64,000 nucleotides of DNA from Paenibacillus contaminans (GTDB lineage Bacteria; Bacillota; Bacilli; Paenibacillales; NBRC-103111): NCBI RefSeq assembly GCF_003285015.1, contig NZ_QMFB01000023.1, forward strand, positions 24,675 to 88,674, read 5' to 3'. Below are positions 52,346 through 61,042 of this stretch, in pieces. How positions within the stretch are numbered: position 1 is the first letter of the stretch; the number at the start of each line of letters is the position of its first letter. The translations under genes and the position numbers were made by a program. The notes below the pieces were generated by a model. The model searched no databases. It saw nothing but the letters and a program-made list of their open reading frames with translations, and was not told the DNA's origin.

Positions 52346-53191
52346 ATGCAGTCCGTCATTGAGGTCGAAAACCTCGAAAAGCTGTACAAAAACAAACAAG
52401 CTTTAAAGAAGATCAGCTTTCAAGTCCGCCATGGCGAAATATTCGGATTTCTCGGCCCCAGCGGCTCCGGGAAAACGACAACGGTGAAAATCCTTACTTC
52501 TCTGCTGCTCTACACATCGGGGCGAGTGAAGGTGCTTGGTATTGATCCCGGACGAAGCAGGCCATCCGAGTTTTTGAGTAAAATCGGCGTGCTTACGGAC
52601 AACAGCGGCATCTATGAGCGTCTTAGCGTGTACGAGAATCTCGAATTGTTTTGCCGCTTGTACAGCGTGCCCGAACGAAGAATCGAAACCGTTCTCGAAG
52701 CGGTTAATCTGGCCGAAAACAAGCATACGCAGGTCGGACAGCTCTCCAAAGGAATGAAACAACGGGTTACGCTGGCAAGGACGATTTTGCATGAACCGGA
52801 TATTCTTTTTCTAGATGAGCCCACCTCCGCTTTGGACCCGGTGAATAGCGGCCGTATCCAGGAAACGCTGCGCGAAATGAACCGCAAGGGGACGACGATT
52901 TTTTTGACGACGCACAATATGCAGGAGGCTGAGGAGCTTTGCGATCGCGTGGCCTTTCTGAACAATGGGGAAATCTCCGCTTTGGACACCCCGCAAGCCT
53001 TGCGTTTGCAGTACAGCGACGGTTCGATTACCGTAACGACACGGCAGGGAAAGCAGCTTGTTCAGCGTAATGAAACGGGAGCGGATTTGATAAAAGAGCT
53101 TATGTATAGCGATAATTTGCTGGCTATTAATTCCAACGAACCTACGCTTGGCGACATTTTTGTGAAACTGACGGGGAGGGGACTGGAATGA
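52346..53191 (+). CDS. ABC transporter ATP-binding protein (exporter type)
   Basis: 281 residues from ATG 52346, preceded by AAGGTG; the frame extends back to 52190 without a ribosome site. Walker A is GPSGSGKTT, signature LSKGMKQR, Walker B LFLDEPTSALD, switch His in LTTHNMQEAEE. It resembles NatA/BcrA-type ATPases that drive export. It overlaps the permease gene by four bases. Confidence 0.92.
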   Translation: MQSVIEVENLEKLYKNKQALKKISFQVRHGEIFGFLGPSGSGKTTTVKILTSLLLYTSGRVKVLGIDPGRSRPSEFLSKIGVLTDNSGIYERLSVYENLELFCRLYSVPERRIETVLEAVNLAENKHTQVGQLSKGMKQRVTLARTILHEPDILFLDEPTSALDPVNSGRIQETLREMNRKGTTIFLTTHNMQEAEELCDRVAFLNNGEISALDTPQALRLQYSDGSITVTTRQGKQLVQRNETGADLIKELMYSDNLLAINSNEPTLGDIFVKLTGRGLE

Positions 53192-53904
53192 CGTTCTCCA
53201 TACGCCGCTTTCGAGCGATGGTAAAGAAAGAATGGAAGGATGCGATTCGCAATCCGCAAATATTATTGAATGCGGGGATGCCCATTCTGTTAGCCGTTTT
53301 ATTCCGGCAAAAGGGAGACGACCCGGACAATCTGGCGTTTTTTTCGATTCCGATCCTGATTGCCATATCCATTACCGGCGCCTTTGTTCAGGCGAATATG
53401 ATCGCCGAAGAGAAGGAGAAACACACGCTGCGTTCGCTCATGCTGTCCCCTGCTTCAAAGCTGGAGATTCTTGCCGGAAAAAGCGCGACGACGACTTTGT
53501 TTGCCCTGATCGTCATTGCGGCTTGTTTGGCGATCTCCGGGGTGCCCGATGTAAATTTCGCTTATTTGACAATCTTGGCGGTTATGCTGCTTCTAATCTT
53601 TATGGCATTGGGAACCGCGATCGGCCTTATCGCGCGAACCGCCTCCGAATCGTCCATTGTAGGGCTTCCTTTGCTGCTGCTTTTTATTTTTGGCCCCATA
53701 TTTGTTCCCAGCCTGGATATGCCTGCCTTGATGAAGATTATTTCATTGCTGCCCTCTCAGCAATTTGTAACGGCTATAACGGAGCTTCTTCAAGACGGAG
53801 GGCTGCCGCAGATTGGAGGCTCTCTTCTCAACTTGATCATATGGACGATTCTATCAGGAGCTTTGTGCTTCCTCCTATACGGTAAGAAACGGTTCGATCG
53901 ATAA
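53188..53904 (+). CDS. ABC-2-type exporter permease
   Basis: 238 residues, six membrane helices, with the ABC-2 coupling segment EEKEKHTLRSLMLSPASKLEI after the second helix. Together with the ATPase before it, it forms a half-transporter that would dimerise. The substrate is unknown; antibiotics, peptides and lipids are typical for this class. The start overlaps the ATPase stop (ATGA). Confidence 0.9.
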   Translation: MTFSIRRFRAMVKKEWKDAIRNPQILLNAGMPILLAVLFRQKGDDPDNLAFFSIPILIAISITGAFVQANMIAEEKEKHTLRSLMLSPASKLEILAGKSATTTLFALIVIAACLAISGVPDVNFAYLTILAVMLLLIFMALGTAIGLIARTASESSIVGLPLLLLFIFGPIFVPSLDMPALMKIISLLPSQQFVTAITELLQDGGLPQIGGSLLNLIIWTILSGALCFLLYGKKRFDR

Positions 53905-53946
53905 TGCCGAAACGACACAATTATTGAAAACGGAGGTAAACGGACA

Positions 53947-54054
53947 ATGAACAAAATGACGAAAAATATTTTGATAGGCGTTGTCGTCCTTATCGTATGC
54001 TTAATTGTAAGGAAGCTGTGGTTGCCCGATGGAATTTGGGGACTTATCGAATAA
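53947..54054 (+). CDS. Small 35-residue membrane peptide of the exporter operon
   Basis: A GGAGG site nine bases upstream precedes ATG 53947 and a 35-codon frame ending in TAA. The peptide has a basic start (MNKMTKN), one hydrophobic helix (ILIGVVVLIVCLIV) and a C-terminal RKLWLPDGIWG segment. It lies 42 bases after the permease gene and before a terminator, so it belongs to that operon. It may be a transporter subunit, a signal or a substrate; nothing decides between them. Confidence 0.6.
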   Translation: MNKMTKNILIGVVVLIVCLIVRKLWLPDGIWGLIE

Positions 54055-54140
54055 CCGGATTCAACGATTATTCGTTCAGGTTCAGAAAAACATTCCGCAT
54101 AAGGGTAACCCGATCGCCGTACGCGGCTTTATACGACACG

Positions 54141-54178
54141 ATAGAGGCACTGGGACTCTCCCCTGCGCCTCTATTTTG
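54141..54178 (+). terminator. Terminator of the exporter operon
   Basis: ATAGAGGC pairs with GCCTCTAT, with an inner GGGA/TCCC, followed by TTTT. Confidence 0.6.
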
Positions 54179-54195
54179 CATAGATTTATACAGTA

Positions 54196-54224
54196 TTGGG
54201 CCGATAGACAAAATCGGGTATAGT
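54196..54224 (+). promoter_or_regulatory. Sigma-A promoter of the NarL-type two-component system
   Basis: TTGGGC (54196-54201) and TATAGT (54219-54224) are 17 bp apart, 31 bp before the GTG start. Confidence 0.55.
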
Positions 54225-54255
54225 TAGAGAACATAGAGAAAGGGGAATATATTAG

Positions 54256-54894
54256 GTGAAGATTGATCTATTGCTCGTGGAAGACGATCCGGTCTGGCGA
54301 AAGATGCTCGCCCGTTTTTTGGACAACGAACCGGATCTTCGTGTCATACAGGCAGTTGGAACCAAAGAAGAGGCTGTGGCGTACTGCGCGAACAATAAGG
54401 TTGATGTGGTCCTGATGGACATTAATTTGACCGGCAATAATCTGGACGGCATAGAGGCCACGCTGGAGCTGAACTTAATGAAGAGTCCGGCCAAAGTGAT
54501 CGCTCTGACCTCGTTAGACCGCGAGGACGTTATTATCGATACTTATACGGCAGGGGCAGTCCACTACATAAGTAAAAGCGATTTTCGCAAAATACCCGAA
54601 ACGATCAGAAGCGTCTTCCACACCGTCTCCCCCCAGGAAATTTTGGTGAAGGACTATATCCGGCTTAAGGAAGCGGAGCAGTACAATAAGCTGACCTTGG
54701 CGGAGAGAGAAATTGTAGCCCTAAGCGAGGAAGGCATCGGCCGCACGCAAATGATCGACAAGCTGGGCAAATCGGAAGGTACGCTCAAAAACCAAATCTC
54801 GCACATTCTCCGGAAGTTTAAAGCCAAGTCGCTGAAGGAAGTGATTCGAACGGTCAAGAGCAGAGGGCTCGGCAGCCGGGAGTCGGATCGATGA
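54256..54894 (+). CDS. NarL/LuxR-type response regulator
   Basis: 212 residues, GTG start with AAAGGGG upstream. The receiver has VEDDP, acceptor Asp in VLMDINLTG and ISKSDF with the conserved Lys. The C-terminal helix-turn-helix (LTLAEREIVALSEEGIGRTQMIDKLGKSEGTLKNQISHIL) is LuxR-like but diverged. It overlaps the kinase gene by four bases. It may control the exporter operon just upstream. Confidence 0.88.
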   Translation: MKIDLLLVEDDPVWRKMLARFLDNEPDLRVIQAVGTKEEAVAYCANNKVDVVLMDINLTGNNLDGIEATLELNLMKSPAKVIALTSLDREDVIIDTYTAGAVHYISKSDFRKIPETIRSVFHTVSPQEILVKDYIRLKEAEQYNKLTLAEREIVALSEEGIGRTQMIDKLGKSEGTLKNQISHILRKFKAKSLKEVIRTVKSRGLGSRESDR

Positions 54895-56222
54895 TTACTG
54901 CATTTGTGATCGCCGTCGTATTGGCTACAATCGTATTATGGATCAATCCCCGGGATTCGCGGCTAAGATGGTTTAGTATCGGTATCTTTGCGGCAAGCGC
55001 TTGCATCGCCATTTATTGTCTCGATCATTGGTATCCGCAGATGCCCGACATATGGGTCAACATTCTGACTTTCCTGACGGACGGGGCTTTTGCGATTTCG
55101 CTTGGCATGTTTGGCGCTGCGTATTCGGACTTGTTCCCCAAGAGACAACGAACTCGGCTGCTGCTTGCCGGTCTGCTGCTGCTTGCCATCGTCTGGCTGC
55201 TGACTCCCCTGACCCCGACACGCATGATCAACTACGACGGGTACAATGAAGTTCCTATGGTGTTGTTTGTGTGCGTCTGCTTAACTTTGGGCATCGTTTC
55301 GCTGATCGTCGCCTATAGGCGAGAGAGTCATCTTTATAAGAGAATCGAACGGTTATTGACGAATTTGCTGGCGCTGCCGCTTCTTTCCGGTGTGATGATC
55401 AGCTACGTGGTTTATGTTTTTGGGATCGACCTGTTTCAGTATAACTATATTTTAGCTATCGTGATCCTGATTTTGTTCCTTACGATTGGGGTCAAGAAGG
55501 GCATATTGGGCGTGAAAATCAAAATAGCGATGATGAAAGCGGACGCTTCGCAGGATGCGCTCAAAGGCGGCGCCGGCTTTATCAACCATACGATCAAAAA
55601 TGAGGTCGGCAAAATCGATATCCTGCTGCACCAGCTCAAGCAAACCTTCGAAGCGAATCCCCCCCACTCGGGTCCGGCCGCTGCGGAGATCACGGAGATG
55701 GTTACGCTGGCCTCCGGCTCGGTGCTGCATATCCAGACGATGATGCGCAAAGTCAACGAGAAAATCAAAACGATTGAGGTCAAACTCGAAAAAAGCAATA
55801 TAGCGCCAATCGTCGAGCATTGCCTGATTCAGCTGGAAAAGGTGTCCGGCCAGGACGTTTCCGTGATAAGAGAACTTCAAGCTGTACCCGACGTGTATAT
55901 GGACCCGGTGCATATAAGGGAGGTTGTGATGAATGTGCTGGGCAATGCGGTCGAGTCGATGGATCGCCGGGGAGTTCTGACAGTCGCTTTGTCGGAAACA
56001 AGCAAAACCGTTGTCTTGCAGATCCGGGATTCGGGCAAAGGGATCGAGGCGGCGGCGCTTCCTTCTATTTTCGAGCCGTTTTTTTCGACCAAAAACGGCA
56101 GCGACCACTTCGGCTTAGGCTTGTACTACTGCCAAAATGTGATGATGAAGCACGGCGGCGCCATCGATGTCGACAGCTCGCCCGGGCTAGGATCCTGTTT
56201 TTATATTCGGCTGAAGAAATAA
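54891..56222 (+). CDS. Membrane sensor histidine kinase with multi-helix N-terminus
   Basis: 443 residues. About seven membrane helices fill residues 1-210 and there is no large external sensor domain, so it senses within the membrane. The phospho-acceptor box is INHTIKNEVGKI. N box NVLGNAVES, G1 DSGKGI, F and G2 FEPFFSTK...FGLGLYYC are intact. Kinases of this layout often sense peptides or membrane stress together with an ABC exporter. It overlaps the response-regulator gene by four bases. Confidence 0.9.
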   Translation: MITAFVIAVVLATIVLWINPRDSRLRWFSIGIFAASACIAIYCLDHWYPQMPDIWVNILTFLTDGAFAISLGMFGAAYSDLFPKRQRTRLLLAGLLLLAIVWLLTPLTPTRMINYDGYNEVPMVLFVCVCLTLGIVSLIVAYRRESHLYKRIERLLTNLLALPLLSGVMISYVVYVFGIDLFQYNYILAIVILILFLTIGVKKGILGVKIKIAMMKADASQDALKGGAGFINHTIKNEVGKIDILLHQLKQTFEANPPHSGPAAAEITEMVTLASGSVLHIQTMMRKVNEKIKTIEVKLEKSNIAPIVEHCLIQLEKVSGQDVSVIRELQAVPDVYMDPVHIREVVMNVLGNAVESMDRRGVLTVALSETSKTVVLQIRDSGKGIEAAALPSIFEPFFSTKNGSDHFGLGLYYCQNVMMKHGGAIDVDSSPGLGSCFYIRLKK

Positions 56223-56233
56223 GCCGCTTGGCT

Positions 56234-56265
56234 GAAACCGCTCCTTGCGAGCGGTTTCATTTTTG
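56234..56265 (+). terminator. Terminator of the kinase operon
   Basis: GAAACCGCT pairs with AGCGGTTTC around a seven-base loop; ATTTTTG follows, 12 bases after the stop. Confidence 0.8.
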
Positions 56266-56308
56266 TCAAGGCCTATAAAAGATGTGCCTTACGAACTATA
56301 AAACGGCC

Positions 56309-56317
56309 TGATATACT
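56309..56317 (+). promoter_or_regulatory. Extended -10 promoter of the secreted-protein pair
   Basis: TGATATACT fits the extended -10 form, about 30 bp before the start of the first gene. Confidence 0.45.
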
Positions 56318-56347
56318 ACCTTATATCTCGTTGAAAAATGAAGAATC

Positions 56348-57340
56348 ATGTCGAAGGGGATGGATAATAAAATGAAAAATGTGCCGCAAATGTTCAAAAA
56401 AGTTGCTGTAACGACGGTATTGTCGACCTGCCTGGTCGGTTCTATGGTTAGTTCGGCTTTTGCCAGCGTTACCGCGGGCAACTTGGGCAACAAGGTTGGC
56501 AATGAACTGCTGGCCAATTTCACCATTACGGATGCTGTGGATACGGTTGTGCTGTCGTGGGACCAGGCTGCGCTTGAGAAGGATCCGAAGAGTTACACGC
56601 TGGCCAAAGGTTCATCCCAAACGGTCACCTACCACGTAAAGCCAGGTGCTGAAAATGACGATGACCTGACGGTGAGCGTACTGCTTAAGGTGCCGACCCT
56701 AAACGCTTCCACGATCGGTTCGCTTAAGGCAGGCGGGAATACGCTTAGCCTCGCTTTCACAGACGGCGGTTACAGCTATTACATTTTGAAGGAAGGACTT
56801 GACGTGGCAGTTGGGGCTGCTTCCCAGTCGGGCACATTCGATATTGCCTTTAGCCAAGTAAGCTCCTTGTTGCCACACCAGATCAGCCTGATTGCGATCA
56901 ATGAAAATGCGCCTGCGCCTGTGGGCATTAAGTCTCTTACTCCGACTCTTGGATTAATTTCTCATCCTAATTTAAACCCCGAGCAGCAGGTTCAGGCGTC
57001 GATTACTTTCAATACAGCATTACCATTGGGGATGACTGGGACAGCTGTTGTAAAACTGGATGGTATTGAATCCTTTGACGTAGCCGGCAGCACGATTAGC
57101 TCGGGAGGCTTACCGATTTCAAACTTGACTTCGTACTGGAACGCGCAAACAAAGACGTTGACTTTTCCGGCCAGTCAGATGCTAGCGCTGCCGACTATCA
57201 TCACTTTGAAGGATGCTAAGGCTAGCTCAACCGCGGGCAGCTATTCGATCAAAGCTTCCATAGACTTCGACGGCGTAGGAACGCTTTATTCACCTAGTGA
57301 CGAACTTAGCATTCCATTTGTGATTAATTATCCAGGCTGA
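56348..57340 (+). CDS. Secreted protein of unknown function, partner of an SLH protein
   Basis: 330 residues with a signal peptide (VPQMFKKVAVTTVLSTCLVG..., cleavage after AFA). The mature protein is rich in beta-strand-forming sequence and may be two cohesin- or Ig-like domains (about 45-170 and 190-330). It has no cell-wall anchor. The start is unsure; ATG 56348 has no ribosome site and ATG 56372 has AAGGGG twelve bases before it. The SLH-protein gene begins 18 bases after its stop, so both are made together. Confidence 0.75.
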   Translation: MSKGMDNKMKNVPQMFKKVAVTTVLSTCLVGSMVSSAFASVTAGNLGNKVGNELLANFTITDAVDTVVLSWDQAALEKDPKSYTLAKGSSQTVTYHVKPGAENDDDLTVSVLLKVPTLNASTIGSLKAGGNTLSLAFTDGGYSYYILKEGLDVAVGAASQSGTFDIAFSQVSSLLPHQISLIAINENAPAPVGIKSLTPTLGLISHPNLNPEQQVQASITFNTALPLGMTGTAVVKLDGIESFDVAGSTISSGGLPISNLTSYWNAQTKTLTFPASQMLALPTIITLKDAKASSTAGSYSIKASIDFDGVGTLYSPSDELSIPFVINYPG

Positions 57341-57358
57341 TAGACGGAAGGTGAAGGT

Positions 57359-58855
57359 ATGCTGCCCAAATTGAAGCGGAACACGCAAATCGCTCTGTTC
57401 GCCTTGTTGATTCTGGCGGTTGTGCAAGGTTCGTTCTTCCGCACGGCTGCCGCCGGGAACGCACCCGTACAGCTTAATATTGTCTCGAACGAGCTGACGG
57501 CAACGTTCAAGGTTACCCAGCCGTTAGGGGAAAGTCCGGCAACGCCGTCCTCAACCGTTGAGGAAATTACCGTTACGGTAGATATGGGGGACGGCTCGGA
57601 AGTATCCAGGGCAACGATCAGGCGTACAACCGCTGCCAACGGCAGCAAGCATGACCAGATTGTCTTCAACGTCGAGCAAGCGAAGCAAACCGTCGAAAGA
57701 GCCAATGCCTCCGGGCAAACGACGGCGCGGATCGTCATTCCGGATGCGAAGGACGAAGTGTCGCAGCTTGACATTACGATTCCGAAGGATGCCGTGTCCG
57801 AGCTGATTCAGGGCGGATTGAATCTGGAGATCTATACGGATAACGCCAAGATCCTTATTCCGAACAGCTCGCTTATCGGGCTTGAGGGCGATGTGTATTT
57901 CCGGGTTGTGCCGATTAAGGACGAGACGGAGCGGCAAGAGGTCGAGGACCGGGCGCGGGTCGAACGGGTTGTCAAAGAGGTGGCCGGCGATCAGAATGTT
58001 ATCGTTGTGGCGCGTCCGATGACGATCGAGACCAACTTGTCCAGTCGGGCCGTAGACATTGTGCTGCCTCTGCTCGCCGTGGTTTTGCCGACGGACGAAG
58101 CGGAGCGCGCGGCATTTTTAGAAGACCTCGTGATCTTTATCGAGCATAGCGACGGAGATCGGGAGCTGGTCAAACCCGAGGTGCTGGATTACAAGACCGG
58201 GCTGTTGGGACTGAAATTCAGAGTCAATAAATTCAGTACCTTTACGATCTTGAATATGGATACCGCAACTGAGCACAAGTCCTATATGGAAGGGTATCCA
58301 GACGGGACGTTTAAGCCCGACAGAGGCATCAGCCGTGCGGAGATGGCGATGATTCTGGATCGGCTGGAAACGGGCGCTGCACAAGATGCAGGAGGCGCAA
58401 CCGCATTTTCCGATGTAGCTTCCGGCCATTGGGCGAGCTCGGCGATTCGCTCGGCGAGCGCAAGCGGTGGTCTGATGACCGGCTTCTCCGACGGAACGTT
58501 CAGACCCGAGCAGACGATCACCCGAGCGGAGATTGCCGCGATCGTCAGCCGGTGGCTTGAGCTGCACGGAAACGCACCCTCAACCTTTAACGATGTTGCA
58601 GGCAATGAGGCGGAGAAGGAGATCGCGCTTGTCCGGCAAGCGGGCCTCATCGAAGGGTATCCCGACGGCTCGTTCCGGCCGGATCAGCCGTTAACCCGTG
58701 CCGAGGCCGTTACGCTGATCAACAAAATCCTCAAGCGAGGATCGCTGGAGTGGACAAGCCCGACATGGAGCGACGTTCCGTTAGCGCACTGGGCTTTTGA
58801 GGATGTGGAGGAAGCGTCGCGTACGCACCGGCATCCGACCATACAATTCAAGTAG
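57359..58855 (+). CDS. SLH-domain surface protein
   Basis: 498 residues. A signal peptide (cleavage near RTAAAG) precedes a region of about 270 residues with no recognised family (TVDMGDGSEVSRATIRR; VDIVLPLLAVVLP) that is close in style to the pre-SLH domain of the 1462-residue protein. Three SLH domains follow (MEGYPDGTFKPDRGISRAEM; FSDVASGHWASSAI; LIEGYPDGSFRPDQPLTRAE). GGAAGGTGAAGG precedes the ATG. It would hold itself, and perhaps the preceding protein, on the wall polymer. Confidence 0.88.
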   Translation: MLPKLKRNTQIALFALLILAVVQGSFFRTAAAGNAPVQLNIVSNELTATFKVTQPLGESPATPSSTVEEITVTVDMGDGSEVSRATIRRTTAANGSKHDQIVFNVEQAKQTVERANASGQTTARIVIPDAKDEVSQLDITIPKDAVSELIQGGLNLEIYTDNAKILIPNSSLIGLEGDVYFRVVPIKDETERQEVEDRARVERVVKEVAGDQNVIVVARPMTIETNLSSRAVDIVLPLLAVVLPTDEAERAAFLEDLVIFIEHSDGDRELVKPEVLDYKTGLLGLKFRVNKFSTFTILNMDTATEHKSYMEGYPDGTFKPDRGISRAEMAMILDRLETGAAQDAGGATAFSDVASGHWASSAIRSASASGGLMTGFSDGTFRPEQTITRAEIAAIVSRWLELHGNAPSTFNDVAGNEAEKEIALVRQAGLIEGYPDGSFRPDQPLTRAEAVTLINKILKRGSLEWTSPTWSDVPLAHWAFEDVEEASRTHRHPTIQFK

Positions 58856-58869
58856 CCTAATTCAAATAC

Positions 58870-58917
58870 AAGAGGACCTCAAAACCCGCTTCTACGCGGA
58901 GATGAGGTCCTCTTGTC
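58870..58917. terminator. Long hairpin after the SLH gene
   Basis: A perfect 13-bp outer stem (CAAGAGGACCTCA/TGAGGTCCTCTTG), an internal loop with AGA on the 3' side and an inner CCGC/GCGG stem. Same layout as the hairpins at 14497 and 14695. The T-run is weak. Confidence 0.65.
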
Positions 58918-58985
58918 GCATTACCTGCCTCCGCCCTGCTTAGCCTCCTAAGATTATTGAGCTTGGCGTTCCGAATGTTCCAAAA

Positions 58986-59060
58986 AGCCGAAGCCGCGTC
59001 CCACGCAGGCTGGAAGGCTGTAACAGGCCGCCGGTCTGCGGCCTGCTGCAGCCCTTTTGA
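58986..59060 (+). repeat. Dispersed terminator element (copy D)
   Basis: GCGT-CCC-ACGC small hairpin, then AGGCTGTAACAGGCCGC pairing with GCGGCCTGCTGCAGCCCT, then TTTT. It keeps the stem of copies A-C with compensating changes. It lies just past the end of the LysR gene. Confidence 0.6.
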
Positions 59061-59066
59061 AACTTT

Positions 59067-59954
59067 CTACAAGATCGGGGAGCTGTAGTGCAAGAAGGCC
59101 TCTGCCTGTGGCGATAACCGGTCGTTCGTGCGAGTGCAGCACGAAATCGGATTGACGGCGGCGGCATCCGGAACCTCGAGCTTCGCCAGCGCCCCTGCCG
59201 CAATATGCTCTTGAATTTCCAGAGAAGACGCCAACGTTACCCCAAGACCGGCAATAACGGCTCGTATCGTTTCTTGCGGGCCGCTGAACTGGAGAGCGGC
59301 CTCAGGAGGCGCAATGCCTCTGGCCCGGCATAGAGCAAACAAGGTATCCCGAGTGGAGGAGCCCGGTTCGCGCAGAACGAACGTTGTGCCGCGAACGAGT
59401 TCGCTTAGCGTCACCGGTCTGCCGACGAGCGGATGGTCCGGCGTTGCGACGATCGCAAGCTCATCCTCAAGCAGCAGTTCACAACGTACGTCAGGCGGAA
59501 ACGTCCGCATGCTGCCGATGAAGGCGATATCCGCTTCGTAGCGGAGCAACCGTTTGCAAGCGGTCTGCGCATTGCTGGTCAACACCGTACAGGCTATATC
59601 CGGGTAGTCGAACCGAAAGCGGGCCAGCATCTTTGGCAGCAAAAAGTTCGCGGGCAAGTAAGTGGCTGCCAGCTTAAGCGAACCTGAGCGTCCGGTGCGA
59701 ACCGCCTCCATAGAGGAGGAGATATTCGCCTCCAGTGCGAATAAGCGGTCCGCCTGTGCCGCTAACCACTGACCTGCTTCGGTCAGTACAACCCCTCTGC
59801 CCTGCGGTCGGGTGAGCGGCAGACCGTGCTCTTTTTCCAGATTGCGAAGCTGGATCGTAACAGCCGGTTGACTGATGTGCAGCTCCTCGGCCGCGCGTGT
59901 TACGCTGCCCAGTCTGGCGATCGAATGGAATACCCGCAGCGCATGCAAATTCAA
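59067..59954 (-). CDS. LysR-family transcriptional regulator
   Basis: 295 residues, TTG start. The N-terminal winged helix is typical (VFHSIARLGSVTRAAEELHISQPAVTIQLRNLEKEHG), followed by the two-lobed effector domain (about 90-290). It is divergently transcribed from the threonine synthase-like gene 122 bp away, so it probably controls that gene. The effector is unknown. Confidence 0.9.
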   Translation of the reverse strand: MNLHALRVFHSIARLGSVTRAAEELHISQPAVTIQLRNLEKEHGLPLTRPQGRGVVLTEAGQWLAAQADRLFALEANISSSMEAVRTGRSGSLKLAATYLPANFLLPKMLARFRFDYPDIACTVLTSNAQTACKRLLRYEADIAFIGSMRTFPPDVRCELLLEDELAIVATPDHPLVGRPVTLSELVRGTTFVLREPGSSTRDTLFALCRARGIAPPEAALQFSGPQETIRAVIAGLGVTLASSLEIQEHIAAGALAKLEVPDAAAVNPISCCTRTNDRLSPQAEAFLHYSSPIL

Positions 59955-60076
59955 TCCAGCTACCCCCTATTTCATAAATTTAATTTATGCAAACTAAATT
60001 AATATATATTATTTTTATTAGTTGTTGTGTTCTATTGTAGAAGTAGATTGAAGCGAATGTAAAGGGGCGAAATGTA

Positions 60077-61042
60077 ATGGCATGGAAATCACCGGCGATT
60101 GACGGCAAAACTGCCGATTGGGATGGAGAGGAACTGCGTAGATTATTCGACCAACGGCTTGCGGAGAGAGGAACAGTATGGGCGAGCGGCGTGTGGAGAT
60201 ACAAAGAGCTGATCGCACCTGAGCTGCCGATGGAATCGCTCGTCACGCGGGGAGAGGGAAACACCGGGCTGTACCCGCTGGAAGCGGCGGCCCGATATGC
60301 CGGAGTTCGGCGTATATGGATGAAGGCGCAAAGTGAAAATCCAAGCGGTTCTTTCAAAGATAACGGAATGGCGGCAGCCGTTTCCCATGGGCTTTCGATC
60401 GGCCGGCGCGTATTTGCATGCTCGTCTACAGGCAACACCTCCGCTTCGCTGGCGATGTATGCGGCTTGGTGCGGGGGGACGGCTTACGTGTTCGCGCCGG
60501 CACGGCATGTGGCTGCCGCCAAACTGCTGCAGACGGCCGCTTTCGGAGGAAAGCTCGTCAGGTTCGAGGGGACGTATGATGACGGCATAACCTTCCTGGA
60601 ACGGCATGCGGAGGAGCTTGGCCTGTATGTCTGCAATTCCGTTAACCCCTATCGCATTGAGGGGCAGAAAAGCATTGTGTTCGAGATTGCGCAAAACTTA
60701 GGCTGGCAAATGCCCGATTGGATTGTCGTGCCTGGAGGCGCGCTTAGCAACGTGTCCGCGCTTGGCAAGGGGCTCGAAGAGCTGCTGGCCTGCGGACTGA
60801 TTGACCGGATTCCCCGTATTGCGCTCGTGCAAGCGGAGGGGGCAAGCCCGTTTCACCGCATGGTGGAGCGAGGGGATGAGCGGCTGGTGCCGGAGCCCAA
60901 GCCATACACGCGCGCTAGTGCGCTGAACATCGGCAATCCGCCCAGCTGGCCGAAAGCTCTGCACGCGCTGCAGGTTACGAAAGGTGTCACGGTAGCGGTT
61001 TGCGACGGAGAAATCATGGAAGCGAAAGATGTGCGATCATGA
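60077..61042 (+). CDS. Threonine synthase-like PLP enzyme, C-terminally short
   Basis: 321 residues; threonine synthases of this type have about 350. PLP lysine is Lys94 in GSFKDNGM; the substrate and cofactor motifs SSTGNTSASLA and VPGGALSNV are present. The frame stops at DGEIMEAKDVRS, where relatives continue with a GIGCEPASAA-like segment that closes the active site. No frame after the stop restores it. It is either a damaged gene or an enzyme with altered substrate. AAAGGGG precedes the ATG. Confidence 0.8.
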   Translation: MAWKSPAIDGKTADWDGEELRRLFDQRLAERGTVWASGVWRYKELIAPELPMESLVTRGEGNTGLYPLEAAARYAGVRRIWMKAQSENPSGSFKDNGMAAAVSHGLSIGRRVFACSSTGNTSASLAMYAAWCGGTAYVFAPARHVAAAKLLQTAAFGGKLVRFEGTYDDGITFLERHAEELGLYVCNSVNPYRIEGQKSIVFEIAQNLGWQMPDWIVVPGGALSNVSALGKGLEELLACGLIDRIPRIALVQAEGASPFHRMVERGDERLVPEPKPYTRASALNIGNPPSWPKALHALQVTKGVTVAVCDGEIMEAKDVRS

